A DNA stretch of 64,000 nucleotides from Lumbricus rubellus (GCA_945859605.1 OX243820.1:25001559-25065558), one strand, 5' to 3'; positions 1 to 12,590 are shown, counted from the first letter of the stretch. The notes: generated by a model not told the origin, from the letters alone. Translations and numbers: made by a program.

Positions 1-92
1 GTCCGGGGGGCTTTTGTCCGGGAGGGATAATGTCCGGGGGAATGATGTCCGGGGGGGATAATGTCCGGGGGGGATAATGTCCGTTTCCCAAC
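1..92. repeat. Short-period array, about 16-bp GGATAATGTCCGGGGG unit
   Basis: At least four copies of a G-rich unit close to GGATAATGTCCGGGGG are arranged in tandem and cut by the left window edge. Such arrays form the ends of some foldback or Mutator-like elements elsewhere in this window, so this may be one arm of such an element. The partner arm is not visible. Confidence 0.6.
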
Positions 93-228
93 TAACTCAC
101 AGCTTACTAGCCCGTGGTGTCATCAGGACGGGAAACCCAAGCACAATAATAATTATCACTCCCATTCTCAAATTACTCCGTTGACTAGCCTAAATATTCC
201 CGAGTTTAATAAGTTCGGAGATTACTGT

Positions 229-516
229 AACGGCCCACTATTCCGAGGGTCCACTATTCCGAATATCCGCTGTATTTTGTTCTGTATCCTTGGTGGTTAT
301 AGGTTTACGGTGAGTTAGGGTTAGGTTTAGGGTTCGGAATAGTGGACCTTCGGATTAATGGACCCAAACCTGACTGATTTATCATAATAGGCGTATAACA
401 GTACAATCTTCGGAATAGTGGACCTTCGGAATAGCGGACCTTCGGAATAGTGGACCTTCGGAATAGTGGACCCTCGGAATACTGGACCCTCGGAATAGCG
501 GACCCAAACCTTTTCT
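229..516. repeat. Inverted arrays of a 16-bp unit (CGGAATAGTGGACCTT)
   Basis: Six units start at 411, 427, 443, 459, 475 and 491 with an exact 16-bp period. Two looser copies lie at about 335 and 351. The same unit occurs in inverted orientation at 232-268, so the segment can fold back on itself. A short telomere-like stretch of TTAGGG variants lies at 313-337 between the arms. The layout resembles foldback or Mutator-like ends made of iterated short units. No target duplication was found. Confidence 0.6.
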
Positions 517-522
517 ACTAGC

Positions 523-539
523 GCACCCTGGGAGGGTGC
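523..539. repeat. Palindrome GCACCCT-GGG-AGGGTGC, copy 1
   Basis: Perfect 7-bp inverted arms around GGG. The same palindrome recurs at 861-877 and, with a CCC centre, at 1880-1896. Copies 1 and 3 share the left context ACTAGC. They may be ends of a small DNA transposon, but no boundary is proven. Confidence 0.5.
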
Positions 540-860
540 ATTCGAAAATCGGCTAAAACAATTTCTTAACCTGCATGAACTAAATATATTATTTTATTTT
601 CCGATCTGTATGGAGTCTAATAAACAATCCATGCAGAGTTTCTCTTGTTTTAAAATCTTTATTTCAAAAATATGGGTGGTTTATTTAGAAAGTGACGTCA
701 TCTCAAAACGGCTAAATATTTCAGGGAATAAAAAAAATAATTTTTCATCATTATTTAATTGCAAGCATCAGATATGATAGAATTACATCTGCTTGTGTGA
801 TAATTAGTTAAATTTTAAAAATATTGCTATTTATTGAAGAGTTATGATGATATTACTGCT

Positions 861-877
861 GCACCCTGGGAGGGTGC
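861..877. repeat. Palindrome GCACCCT-GGG-AGGGTGC, copy 2
   Basis: Same 17-bp palindrome as at 523-539. It is followed by ACAAGTAGC, which resembles the reverse complement of the left context of copy 1, so 518-890 could be a small inverted-repeat element. Confidence 0.45.
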
Positions 878-1879
878 ACAAGTAGCGAATGGGTACAGGT
901 TTTTCAGCAATGGTAAACAGTGTAAATTGACGGTTCCTATCCATTAAGCGCACGTGCTATTGGACTGGAAATGTTAGTTATGTGTTCTTCTTCTTCCGAA
1001 TACTTGTTGGAACTGTTGTGGTTATCTTCAATTTCGATTATACCGTGCAGATGATATTAGGATATGATAATCTCGCCTGTGGCAGTCGTATGCATACGCA
1101 TTATGGAGTCAAGGATAAACCATAATAATTATTGCAAGCGGTCTCGATTTTGATTATGCGGTTCATTTGTACCTGACCCGCTGTTTGAAATGCCATCAAC
1201 GCTTCCAAGTCAGCTTTTGACAACTTGTTCAGTTCAGGGAAACTGCTTGAACATGTTGGGTGCCTTGACAGAACCAACTTAAAAATTTCCCGCCAAAATG
1301 AATTTGTCAGATTGCACGACATAATAGGCGATGTTGGTGAAGTTGAGCAAATGCGACCACCAAGTCTACTAACAAAACCACAATGATGACAAAGAAATGG
1401 TGACTGGCACTGTTTGCATTCATGTTTGACCCAAAGATGCAGAATGCATTGCCCTTGTGTTGTCATACAACGTCATACCAGTAGCGACCACCGAGTCTTC
1501 GTGCTGTCTGTAGGGGGGGGGGGGTTTCTCGAGTTTACCAAATGCACCTTGCTCAACCGGATAAGACCAGGTACCCAGGCAGAGCACAACCATTGAACAC
1601 AGACTCTGAGTTCCTAGCGGATAATCAGTTCGACCAGTCCATTCATGTTGATTCCCTCGACTCAGTGGTATTGTGAGCATTGTAGCAAAACACCCAAGAA
1701 ATGTATGCACAGAGTGTTATGTTGGATTTCATATGCACTGATTCAATGAATTTCATGACAAAACATGAAAAGTTTAGTGACACTGCTTGCAATCTAGCGG
1801 GAAAATGATTCTTATGACATATGATGCGTATCTTGCTTCTGTAGACAATAAGAATGTAAAGTACTGCTTAATTACTAGC

Positions 1880-1896
1880 GCACCCTCCCAGGGTGC
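1880..1896. repeat. Palindrome GCACCCT-CCC-AGGGTGC, copy 3
   Basis: Same arms with a CCC centre, which is the reverse complement of copies 1 and 2. Its left context ACTAGC is the same as in copy 1. Confidence 0.45.
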
Positions 1897-2699
1897 ACCA
1901 CTTTGACACCAAATATTTTTTCGGAGGCATCCATAATTAATATGTTGAACCTTGTGCTCATGTTTACATACCAGTACGTGTTGAAAAATGTTAATATCGT
2001 TCTTGGAAAAAAAGTTGGTAGTTAATGGGTTAAACATGAAGTTAACCAATACAAGCAACGATGGAACCCAAAAAAACCACAGACAGCATGAAACCCTACA
2101 ATAGCTTTTATACATTACAAAGTGTCCTTGTACAGTTACATTACATTACATCACAGCACATCAGAGATCCAGTGTTTTTGAGTATCAGTCGAAGAACTGC
2201 TATATACTTCATATATTTCAAACCACAAGGAACCACACAACTCATTGCCTACAGCAGCAGCTGACAGAAGGCCAAACACGTTAAGTAGCGTAGCCATGGA
2301 TGTTATCTATATGGTTAGACAGATGTTGTTGGCCAACAGTTTTCAAAGCCGGCTTCCAAGTTGCTGCGCAGCAATGTCAGATGCCAAGAAATAGTTTTCG
2401 ACTGCACCTCCTCTATCGTTCGTTCGTTCGTTCTTTTACGCTCTCTTGAAAAAGAGCGTTGGAGAGAGTATAATTCCACTCGATCGATACAGCACCAACC
2501 CGCTGAGAGTGAACGGGAAAAAAATGCTGATCAGCGTCAGCACAAAGACTGACAGGTACGGAAGGCTGCCTATTCCCGATGATGCACAGGCTTGTCGATG
2601 GGAAGCTCCCCGAAGCCGGAACGTGTGGAAGAGGATATTCCCCTATCAGCACTACAAGACTGAGTCTGCCGTTGTTGGTCAAGGCTGAACCATACACTG

Positions 2700-5340
2700 C
2701 AGCATATATATAGTCAGGCTAACTGGTTCTCGCTTGGCCTTCTGGATAGATATTTTGTAGAGACCCTATATTGAGTTTACATTGAAGGATGGATTGATTG
2801 ATTGATCGAAGGTAGTGAAGTGCATGGTAATAGCGTTCAGTCAGTAAAGGTGGCAAATCAACTTGTACAAGCAAGATCTAAATCCCAGCATCAAAGACAA
2901 TTCAGCTCAATATTGGAAATTAGGTCAGCTGAAACAACAGACGAATTTGTAAATAGATAAGACTGTCTGAAATGGTTTTGTTGCAAGCAAAAAATTTAAA
3001 GATAAATTAATCAGCTGAATATTTATTTATAGATCTGATAGCACACAATAACTAAATAAGCCAAGAACTATGCAGAAATTTTGAACATTTTCTATTTCTA
3101 CATTTTCTGCATTTGCGCACAATTCATATGTATGGTACATAAATAATCAATTGTTTGGTGGGTGTAAAACAAACAAACTTAAATGCCATGATTCATAAAT
3201 TCAAACATATAAATTATACAACACAGATACATGCTCTAACCGAAGCATATGTTATTCAACTCAAACTGCTCTTTTGCCCTCCTAGAGCTGGGAGCGATTC
3301 TGAGTAACCCCCTTGAAAAGGTGCTATAGAAATTCTTGAATGAATGACAGATGCACGCAAGCAAGTTTACATACATAAATTCAAATTTGCAACTGTCATG
3401 GAGCATAAACCGTAATTTATCAATGCATCAAGAGATGACGCTGGTGTTGGGTGTCAAACAGACTTCAGTTGGAAAATGGGAATTCCCCAGTACCATGGGA
3501 AATCCACTGGCATGAAGAGAAGAAGGCAGCGTCCACACCACTACCAAACAAAGGCACCACTGTTGCTTCGGAAAGGACAACCGCTTGGCATAGTACACGA
3601 CATCCTTCAGGCACATATACATACCAATTTGCAGTGTCTGCAAGTTGTACAACACACCACATACAGAACTTGTAATCCGCCTAAAGCTTCTTTTGAGAGT
3701 TGTAGAACACTAGAACACGAGTGGCCACTCCTAAACAATACCGATGGGCTGTAACCGCCTTTTAGACAGGTAGGCTATGTCAAGACTTGTCTAAGGCACC
3801 TATGCGGTATTTGGCTGCGGGCTGCAGAAAGTTAAAGGCCTTGGCATTTCCAGGAACAGCCAGCGGCTTCACTATGGACTGCGTTAGGTAGATAAGTGTT
3901 ACAACTGTAGTCTTGCATCACAGCAGACTAGCTATGCTAAAAGCTGCAAACTAATGCAAATGTACAGTATATGATGGAGCCATGCTCTTGGCTTTCAAAT
4001 GGCGCTTCTAGACCTTAGAAATTTCGAGATCATAATAGGAATATGTGAAAGGTATCATCTGGAAGACTGGACTTGCACCACTTTGCTTGGAAGCACAGCA
4101 TTTAGAGGTGTTGATCATGATGGGTCCCTAGGGTGCTGCTGGACTTCTGCAATAATTTTAGAAGACGCCCAGCTGCTGGTCAGGCTTTAGCTGTTTGAGC
4201 TTAAAAATCGGTGGAGACAAATGTTGTTGTGTATGCTGACATTAGATAGCACATGGTCACACTGATGCAGTATATGCACCGCAGGTTTGGAGCTGTATGT
4301 CTCTTTACATTCCACTGCAATATAAAGCGATTGATCTTGTGAATTGTATAAAAGTTTCAATGACCGTAAATCTGAGGTGCTAATTTTATAAAAGGTCAAA
4401 CAATAACTGCTAAAACTTGAATTGACAATTTAAACAAAACATTCAAGCTATAAATTTGTTTCAATTTATTGCTCTCTTCATTCATCATGTAATAAGCTGT
4501 GGTCTGTCAACTTAATTTTCTTGAACAAGCAAAATATATAATTTAGCTTAACATTTGAATTTATTAACCTAGAGATCGATTACATTTATCAGCTAAAACA
4601 ATATAAAGTACACCTAAATGATGTCTGTAAAAGAATAGGTCTAAACTTTAAGGTGATATACTAGAGTATGGCATGCAGTTATCACACAGTAATTGAGGCA
4701 AGACCCTATATTAGAGCGGAAGGGCAGATTTACAGGAGGGGAGGGGCAATTCCGTCATGGTCTATTCTAAATTTAAAGTGGACCAAGGTCTTTTAAAAAG
4801 TTGTAAGCTAATACGAAATTCACGAAGAAATTTTTGTCAAAAATGTAAATGTCTCATCTCCCAGATAAAGGGTTTCACTCTTTATTAAGCTTTGGCCCAG
4901 ACCCATTACTGGTCCCCCAAAATCCGCAAGCACCCCATTTATTTCCTTGTCTTCCTGACTTCCCATTTGGCAGGTCCTCCAATCTTCATTTCTATATGAA
5001 TTGACATCTCTGGACCAAACTAATTTTATGGTGTTCAGCTCAAATGACATCAAATTTCTTAAAGATATTTTATGGTCTCATATTCGCGAATGAGTCAGTG
5101 TGGCTGTTCTTTGCAGCAATCTATGTGTCTGTCGCATCATCACAAACTCAATTCTCTTTAATTGCCTTTGGGCACAATAAAGAGCTTGCACAATATAATG
5201 CAACACTGCGCAATCAGTCAGCTTCAACCACTATACATCATCCTAAAAAAAGCATCTTTATCATCAATGAATTCAATTAGCATAACGAATTCACCTGGCA
5301 TTGGAAACGTTTTCCTATAAACGCTGCATAAATGTCCACA
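2700..5340. other. Intergenic, AT-rich; one LINE tail, no supported gene
   Basis: A short (ATTG)n run at about 2790-2806 looks like a retroelement 3' tail. A LINE 3'-end fragment at about 3262-3345 is listed separately. Open frames here are short, overlap on both strands and show no recognisable domain. Confidence 0.5.
3262..3345 (+). mobile_element. LINE 3'-end fragment (L2/CR1-like family A)
   Basis: The segment carries the family signature: a Gly/Ser-rich ORF end finishing in the codons TCT GAG TAA (Ser-Glu-stop), then about 20 bp, then GGTGCTATAGAAATTCTTG, then an ATGA-rich tail. The same tail occurs at 20.3, 26.6 and 32.2 kb and in the SINE family. It is severely 5' truncated. Confidence 0.5.
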
Positions 5341-5640
5341 TAGTTACTAGCAAATCATTTAATGATTACTGATGTAGCCAGAAATAAACCTTATTTAAAG
5401 TCAGTTTTTGCAGATGTCATTAACACGTTTTCCTCACACGAAAGCATCTTGTACGACCTCCTGGACCCGGAGACATATTATGGGGGCCATAATTGGAAAG
5501 CGGCATTCGTCCGATTATCCGATTATCTGGAGATGGAATCAGGCGTCGCAGGGATCTGCACGTTTCTCTTAATTACCCGTTATCGACAGTCAATGCAGCC
5601 ATCCGTTATCGACTGTGGACCAATACATCGCAAACAAAGA

Positions 5641-6120
5641 CAGGCAGAAACTCAAGGATAGAAAAAGCAGGAGACCAGACAGAAACTCAAGGATAAAAAA
5701 GTAGGACACCAGGCAGAAACTGAGGGATAGAAAAAGCAGGAAACCAGACAGAAACTAAAGGAAAGAAAAAGCAGGAGAACAAACAGAAACTCAAGAATAG
5801 AAAAAGCAGGAGACAAGGCAGAAACTCAAGAATAGGAAAGGCAGGAGACCAAACAGAAACTAAAGGATAGAAAAAGCAGGATACCAAACAGAAACTCAAG
5901 GATAGAAAATGTAGGAGACAAGGCAGAAACTCAAGAATAGGAAAGGCAGGAGACCAGACAGAAACTCAAGGATAGAAAAGTAGGGCACCAGGCAGAAACT
6001 CAAGCATAGAAAAAGCAGGAAACCAGACAGAAACTAAAGGAAAGAAAAAGCAGGAAAACAAACAGAAACTCAAGAATAGAAAAAGCAGGAGACCAGACAG
6101 AAACTCAAGGATAGAAAAAG
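5641..6120. repeat. 35-bp minisatellite, about 13-14 copies
   Basis: Tandem, imperfect copies of a 35-bp unit containing CAGAAACTCAAGGATAG followed by AAAAAGCAGGAGACCAGA. Successive CAGAAAC starts at 5645 and 5680 set the period. Units vary by substitutions. Because 35 is not a multiple of three, the Leu/Phe/Ser-rich open frames on the minus strand are repeat artefacts and not genes. Confidence 0.9.
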
Positions 6121-6519
6121 AAGAAAACCTCCTGCACTTTGTGTCCGTGCTCTTCAGAAGTAGTTCAAACAGTAGAATAGCAGCTGCACTGCAAAGCAAA
6201 TGTACACATCTTGAACCGCAACCAAGCGCCTCAACTCTGCTTATGTTTCAAAGCACTGATTGGGGAAATATCCTTCCCCCACCCACCACTGCCCTTTTGA
6301 AACAGTACCACGAAAATAATGTGAGTCAGGATAGCCTTTATAAAAACTGGACAAATTTATATCACATCTTTAAAAAATCAGTTTGTGAAGATTTGTTTTA
6401 TTTAATGATTTGCGCTATGCAGATGGGTTGAAAAGGTGTCAGCTAACGGCATTGAAGGTGCAGAGGAGATCTAATTATGGCTTATGAAATTATCACTGAA
6501 AAGCCAGCGGTACAGTATT

Positions 6520-6700
6520 AGCGCCACACGAGAAGGTGACTCCCGATGACAGGTATTATGAAAAACGGAATGAAACATCAGGGCATAAATTCTTCAGTTT
6601 AAGAGTTATAGACTTGTGGAATGGTTTGGACGATAGTGCTGCTGACTCAGTGGATGCATTGCTATCACAGCTTTTAAAGAGGATGGTAGCTCTGGTTTAC
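6520..6700 (+). mobile_element. Degraded non-LTR retrotransposon ORF C-terminus
   Basis: In frame, the text reads KFFSLRVIDLWNGL followed by a segment ending in LLKRMV. This matches the usual end of CR1/L2/Jockey-type ORF2 proteins, where an FFxxRVxxxWNxLP motif precedes a final FKxxLD-like helix. There is a stop upstream and no reverse transcriptase domain remains. An AT-rich tail ending near 6765 follows. Confidence 0.55.
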
Positions 6701-6789
6701 AAAATCAACATGTCCAATTCAAACAACTCACTCAACGCATATACAATATATATATACATAAGCACATGATCGTCTTTACATCGTTGCTA

Positions 6790-7830
6790 TAGGCAACATA
6801 TGCATTGTGGTTTAAGTGATTCAGAAGGCATTTTGTCTGTCCAAACAGGCTCAGCCACCTGAGCTTGAGCTTTCGTCAAAAGTTTCACTTTGTAACAAAT
6901 GAGAAGCTGCTCAGTAGTCTGAGCATAATGTACATACATATCTAGTTGCATACATAGATAAATATATACATCCATGCATAAATTTAAAATGCAACTGTCT
7001 TCAAAATAAGATGCAAACACCAAATACGAAATTACAAAGATTGAAAGATGTGAATCCCAAAAAAATTTCGTCGGCCTGTTGTTCCTAACTACTCCAAGTT
7101 CACTCAAGACTTGCATTTTTCCACAGTGCTCGCAAGCACATTTTCCGCAGTCACACAGACAACCACGACTTGCTTCTCTTAAATACACACGCACGCAAGT
7201 TGTCAAGATGAACGCAAACAGGAGGCCATATGGTTGCGATTTATATTCCACGTCGGTGACACTCCGAAGAGCTGCGGACGAGAGTCGGAGAGAAAAGCAA
7301 AGGTCAGCGATTTAGCGAGGCAGCGACTTCTCATCAAGCAGACTTGATTCACCGACGACTCATTCAAAGATGGACGCAAACAAAACACCGAATGCTAGGC
7401 AAATAAAGTCTTGCCGCCGTGATGCCGTCGTTGATTCATCAGAAGACGCAGTAGTATAGGTTCGAACGACAAAAGCTTTCGCGATGCACAACATGAAGAA
7501 TTGAAGATCTATTCTTCATCAGTTCTGGCTTGATTAAAATATCGTTGGCAAAATAGGAGTTGACATACACGTACTGTATAGCCAATGGTGCCTTCCTTCC
7601 ATCAATGGCATCCTCATGTTATGTTCAATTCGAGGGAAAATGAATGGGGTAATTGTAATGCAATATTGAAATAAATTTTAATGCAACATCGAAATAACGA
7701 GCAACTAATAGTGACCTAGCTCAGCATAAACATATCTATTTACATGCTTGGATAGGAATGTCTTGAGAAGGAATGTGACATTGTAACAGTGGCTTTCTTT
7801 AGACTGATAACTTTTTTGACAACTCTAATA
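6790..7830. other. Intergenic; no supported gene
   Basis: A 154-codon minus-strand frame (7251-6787) begins with a hydrophobic stretch and a Cys-rich patch (CLCDCGKCACEHCG). A signal-peptide first exon is conceivable, but no homology, splice pattern or continuation supports it. Nothing else is recognisable. Confidence 0.4.
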
Positions 7831-7834
7831 CACC

Positions 7835-8008
7835 CCTGGGGATGAGATGAGTGAGGTGGTTTCCCCTTGCCTTCCTCAAAGACAATTGTGGCTGAGCAAC
7901 TTTTCCAAGTTCGCTACGCCTAGTACGTAGCAGCTTGAGGTAGATTCAAACCTGCGACCCTTCGGTCACAAGGCGCTGAACTTACCATTTCGCCACCGCA
8001 TCCCTCCA
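7835..8008 (-). mobile_element. tRNA-derived SINE
   Basis: Read on the minus strand from 8008, the sequence has a tRNA-like head: an A-box-like GGTGGCGAAATGG, then a B-box-like GGTTTGAATCT about 40 bp later. A non-tRNA body follows. The head matches the SINE head at 43.1 kb in layout and spacing. The 3' end is not defined. Confidence 0.5.
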
Positions 8009-8009
8009 T

Positions 8010-8660
8010 AAATGCATGGAACGTTTAAATTTCTTTATTTTTCCACATACCATATAGCGACCCCTGGCACACCACCAAAAAAATTATCTGGTCTAACCTA
8101 TATTGAAGACATGTTTATTTTGACAAGTCATTGGAAAATATGGCGTCTGGTCATTCCACGAAACTCAATCAAAGTCGACAAGTGATGAGTCACTAGCAAA
8201 TTGTGAGTAGAATTTGCATACAAGCCATTCATTGATGACAGCCAACACAATGAATCACGACATTTCATTCCGAGTCTGAGTCATGATCATAATATATCTG
8301 ATTTCCAGACTGTTTTTCTCAGTACCAAGAGAAATGAAATACTCTAGTAGAGGCAGCAGCAATTCATTTCAAAACAATATTCCAAATGAAAATGGGTTTC
8401 CTTGAATCCCTTCAACAAAGACCTTGTAACAAGAATGCATAACAACTGTAACCGGAGAATTTGTTTTCATGCTACGAATCTCTGACTTTTTATTTGCCTG
8501 CTTAGAATTCATTCGAGAACAAAGAGGGTTCTTTGACACTAGGGTTCGCCCTTGACGAGTGAGTGACCTTTCCTGGATCTGTGGAGACGACCAGACAATG
8601 CCTCAAGCTTCTCAGCGGGCCGCCCTGCTCCAATTAATTACAAAACAACTGCTCTAATCT
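8010..8660. other. Intergenic; nothing recognised
   Basis: AT-rich sequence without open frames, repeats or RNA signatures that I could support. Confidence 0.4.
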
Positions 8661-8689
8661 TTGGCCACATGCTGACCAGTTCTCTGCAC

Positions 8690-9520
8690 AATGAAACCCG
8701 GGCAGCAGGCAAGCCAGCCGGCCAGCTAATCCAATTTCGGTGGGCCCCTCTTTGTCCGGCGTCTTTCCTAACTTGTTTCACGATTCAGAGGGGTAGGGGG
8801 GAGTGGTTTGGTCATCGTTTCCCTAACCATGTTTCGTCCATTACGCACTGGTCGGTCCCGAGATCCGTCTGCGTCGTCTCCGCTCACAAATCAATGTCCG
8901 TTTCGGACAGTGGAGCGTCGTTGGTCAGCAGCACCCGTACTGACCAACGCCGCTGCCTGCAGCAACGCAGTGTCCGATTCCTGTCCGTTTAGGCTGATGC
9001 GCAGCAGCAGCGGCGCCGCAGTATTTGCGCAATGACAACGGCGCACGAATTCGCATTGGTCAGTCAGGCAGGCGGTCGGTCGGCCGGTCAGGCCGCTCGG
9101 GCAACGCTTGGCCCTGGACGGTGTCTGGCTCTGACGGCGGCGGAGGCTCAGACGGCAGCGGAGGCTCAGACGGCAGCGAAGGCTCTGGCGTCACCGGTAC
9201 ACAGCAGCAGCAGCACCTTGCATATGATAATGAGTCGCGGACCAATCGATCGTGTGTTCGGCGGCACCCCGCCGCCGCGTTCGATCGCCAGTTCTGTCGT
9301 GCGGAGGTAACGCAGATTGGCGATTCTCGATCGTGCCTTGCAGTGCGCACTCGTCAATGATTGATCGCCACTCGGAGTTATTAGTGAAAGAACGCAGCCA
9401 ATGAAAGGCCGAGACATGCTTTGCAAACAGTCCGCCGATAATCGACCACGACGCTCCGTCCGTCCGTGTCCGTTCGTCTGCCGGGTTTAGCGGCGCGCTC
9501 CCCTCTGCAGCATGATCCAG
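8690..9520. promoter_or_regulatory. GC- and CpG-rich block with trinucleotide runs
   Basis: In an AT-rich background this stretch is rich in CpG (many CGG, GGC, TCG and CGAT words) and contains GGC/CAG-type runs at 9120-9215. Overlapping open frames on both strands are low-complexity and reflect base composition. Unmethylated GC-rich blocks often mark promoters or first exons. I see no TATA box or convincing start, so this is inference only. Confidence 0.35.
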
Positions 9521-9659
9521 CTTCGCGTTTCGGTCACTGCTTTTTCTGCTGCTGTCCCAGTCTATAATCTAATCCAGTGTCTCTAACCGACTATAATCTA
9601 ATCTCGCCTATAAATCTAATTCAGTTTAAGCCGATATAATCCGATCTAGACTCAATTCA

Positions 9660-12030
9660 TTTCTTAGCTCGATCGACATCATATTTGTTCTTCAAATCGA
9701 TGGTTAATAGCCTACGTGTACACGCGAAACCTCTTCCTTCTCGTCCTTACATTTTTCAACCCAATTCCAACCATAAACTTTCTGCACTGCAGTTTTTCTG
9801 TGGTGCCGGAAAAGAAGACGAACTCTTCATTTTGAATCATCTGCACCATTTGACAAACATTTTAATTTGCTGTATAAAATGTAAGTGCAGATCTTCTTGA
9901 ACAAAGGTGAAAAATAAATAAAGAAATATATATAAAGTTGCAAAATAAATTGTTAATAAACACAGTCACTTCTTCCTATAGCCATCATTATAACATATTT
10001 ATATGTAGGTCTAATGTTAAGCATCTGCACTGTTTAAGACTTTTGACAATTATTTGATTATAGTTAAAGCATAGCAGCTGCTGTTACGTTACAGTAATGT
10101 AGTTAAAATCATAATAATCCTTCATGGTTAATATTTTTATTGCACCATATTTACAAGCATGATTAGTCCACCAACATTATTTTATAATGTCAAGTGTCAA
10201 GCTTTCTAATGCCTTTATCAACAAGAAATGGTGCTCACATAAATACACACATATATAATATTATATATGCACAACACCCAACAAACACACAAACATATTA
10301 ACACAAACACTCACAGAAACACACTCACACAAACACTCACAGAAACACACAAGAGAGCACATGAAAAATGGCCCTTATGAAAATTGTTCTAATGCGGGCT
10401 TCTGCACTATCTTTATTGGCACCGCTATCATTACAGGAAAAATCAATACCACCAGCAGAAAATCAATACAGCCGATGACTACTTCTCACAGTGGACAAAA
10501 CAGACATTTAATTACTTTAATCTAAATAAAGCTCTTCGTTTTACCTCGTGCAATGAATTATGCAGTTGACCCAGGAGAATTATGCTGACATATTTTGGAG
10601 AACATGAATCATAATAACAATGTAGGTCAGGAGTTTCATACCAAAAGTATTAAGTTAATGAAATTATTCCAAACACAATTTTTTTACATTCATTTATGCT
10701 AGTAGAAATGTATGTTCAACAAAGCATTTCAAAGAGTTCTTTTTACAATTTTTATATATAAGGTGAAATGTTGCTTTGAAAAATTAAAATTCTTTCTTAA
10801 ATTTCATTTTATTTCATTGTATTATTTAAGGTTTCAATGTATACAATTAACATGTGTACAACAAAGCATTACCAAAAAGTGCATTTTGGCAGTACTCTTT
10901 TTTATATTGTTTGTTAAATTTCAGTTTAAGTTTTATTTTATATCACATTAATATTCTAAGACTTTCTAAGTTTAAATTTATCTACCTGGTAATTAACAAG
11001 TGCATTTTCCCCCATCAGTCCATATATTCTGTCAAAAAAATCTTTCCACAAAGTAGGTGCACATGCTTTAGAAATACTAACATGAAAAAATAAGGTAATC
11101 ATTTAATCTCCAGAAATAAACAGATCATATAATATTATTATATGCATCTGCATCTAAACAATTAAGTATTGAATTTTCACAAGCGCCCACCAGATTTCAA
11201 CTATTTGCATTTGCTTTCGAGACCATTTGCTTTCTTTGTGGGCTTGATGCCATTCTGGGCCTGCTCAGACCTTCCAAAATAAAACCCTATCAATGGAACT
11301 GGCATCTGATAAGAATTTCTGAACAATGATAGTCATTAAAACCTAATGCAGACACAGCTGCTGCAAGAATAGCGACCACCACTAGCACAAGTTCAATGTT
11401 GATGTCTTTTATGCCTATGGAATATATTTGGAAAGACATCATAAACAAAGAACTAAAATTATCCGATGTTTTTGAAAGATTCTCTGCAGTAGGAACTCTA
11501 ATGAACTCAAATCTTTCCACAAATCAGGTATCTCTACAGTCTCTGTTCGGGAAGCTCATGTATCTCTCTGGAAAATGATAAAATGTCTTTTCACTGTGTT
11601 TCTGGAAACAGTCGTAATTTTAAAGACCTTAAAGCATCCATTTTCACTTTAAACACCATTCTCATCATCAAAAGATTCACTGCCTTCCACTTGATTGCTG
11701 ATGCTTCACCTATTATCATAATCACCATCAGCAGCAGTGGCTAATGGCATTTAAAAAGGCAGGGAAAAAACTTGATGTGGCAATATTTGACTAGCATATT
11801 CAGAGAATATGAACACTCAGGGACTGCTCTCAAGAATAAATTTCTGGTTATCTCAAGTTTAAATTCTGTTGATACCCATTAGAAATGATTAGAGCATTGC
11901 CTGAGATAATCTTTGATAGCTCCTAAATGAACTCATAAATATATATTTATATTTTGTACATGCATATTGCATACACACAGTAACATACTACTTACATACA
12001 TATATTAATATTACATTCAATCACATAAAT
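9660..12030. other. AT-rich intergenic or intronic; CA-rich simple repeat
   Basis: A CA-rich simple repeat of CACAAACACTCACAGAAACA type lies at about 10240-10352. The rest is AT-rich, with short Phe/Tyr-rich frames that reflect composition. No gene is supported. Confidence 0.5.
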
Positions 12031-12036
12031 TTATTT

Positions 12037-12078
12037 AGCACCTCTTCAAGATCTCTACTCAGAGGCGAATTCCTCCAT
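12037..12078 (-). mobile_element. SINE/LINE shared 3'-tail fragment
   Basis: On the minus strand it reads CGCCTCTGAGTAGAGATC, then TTGAAGAGGTGCTAAATAAA, the tail common to the window's SINE and LINE family. It is directly adjacent to the (CATA)n array. Confidence 0.5.
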
Positions 12079-12087
12079 ACATTACAC

Positions 12088-12299
12088 ACATTCATACATA
12101 CATACATACATACATACATACATACATACATACATACATACATGCATACATACATACGCACATGTATGTACAAAGTTGTACATACATATACGCATACATA
12201 CATACATATATACATACATACATACATAAAATACATACATACATACATACATACATACATACATACATACATACATACATACATACATACATACATACA

Positions 12300-12333
<34 letters not shown>

Positions 12334-12408
12334 CATACATACATACATACATACATACATACATACATACATACATACATACATACATACATACATACAT
12401 ACATACAC
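12088..12408. repeat. (CATA)n microsatellite, about 320 bp
   Basis: Nearly uninterrupted CATA repeats with a few substitutions. All overlapping frames (Tyr-Ile-His or Met-Tyr-Val-Cys repeats on either strand) are repeat artefacts. Confidence 0.95.
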
Positions 12409-12449
12409 ACAATACAATATACAATACAATACAATACAATACAATACAA
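12408..12449. repeat. (CAATA)n / (ATACA)n microsatellite
   Basis: Pentanucleotide repeats bridge the (CATA)n array and a minus-strand retroelement tail. The change from pentamer to tetramer suggests slippage growth from the element's 3' end. Confidence 0.8.
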
Positions 12450-12590
12450 TTCACTTTATTGCAACCAGAAAACAAGAAAACAATAAAAGTACAAAACATG
12501 CATGCATTGGCTACAAAGGGGGGCCCAAAAGGGATGGACATCCCGCTGGGAAGGGTCACCCAAGTAAAAAATCCCAAGAAAAATTAATCA
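12440..12590 (-). mobile_element. Retroelement 3' end, family B
   Basis: On the minus strand it ends TTTCTGGTTGCAATAAAGTG followed by AATTGTATTG repeats. The sequence CTGGTTGCAATAAAGTGAAT recurs at about 47210-47232 (plus strand), there followed by ATTG repeats. This is a retroelement 3' UTR with an AATAAA signal. Coding parts are missing. Confidence 0.55.

Larger units (their letters stand above)
541..2390. other. Intergenic; no supported gene
   Basis: Apart from the palindromes, the longest open frame is 121 codons on the minus strand (1101-1466). It has a short Cys/His-rich stretch with paired cysteines but no domain I recognise. A G10 tract lies near 1511. Nothing else is supported. Confidence 0.5.

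Noticed and set aside
313..337. TTAGGG-like stretch suggesting a telomere or chromosome end
   Set aside because: Only a few imperfect units lie within a foldback-like repeat. This is too short for a telomere or a reliable fusion site.
1101..1466. Minus-strand Cys/His-containing frame, possible zinc finger
   Set aside because: The cysteine spacing does not fit a known finger and the rest has no similarity that I recognise.
2413..2697. Overlapping 80- and 94-codon frames on opposite strands
   Set aside because: The composition is unremarkable, no domain or splice signals are recognised, and both strands are equally open.
5687..6199. Minus-strand hydrophobic Leu/Phe/Ser-rich frames resembling membrane proteins
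   Set aside because: They are translations of a 35-bp minisatellite, and the unit length shifts frame from copy to copy.
9025..9426. Several overlapping frames in the GC-rich block
   Set aside because: Frames are open on both strands because of base composition and trinucleotide repeats, with no consistent coding signal.
12021..12587. Open frames of up to 161 codons on both strands with Met-Tyr-Val-Cys or Tyr-Ile-His-Thr repeats
   Set aside because: They are translations of the (CATA)n microsatellite, which has no stop in several frames.
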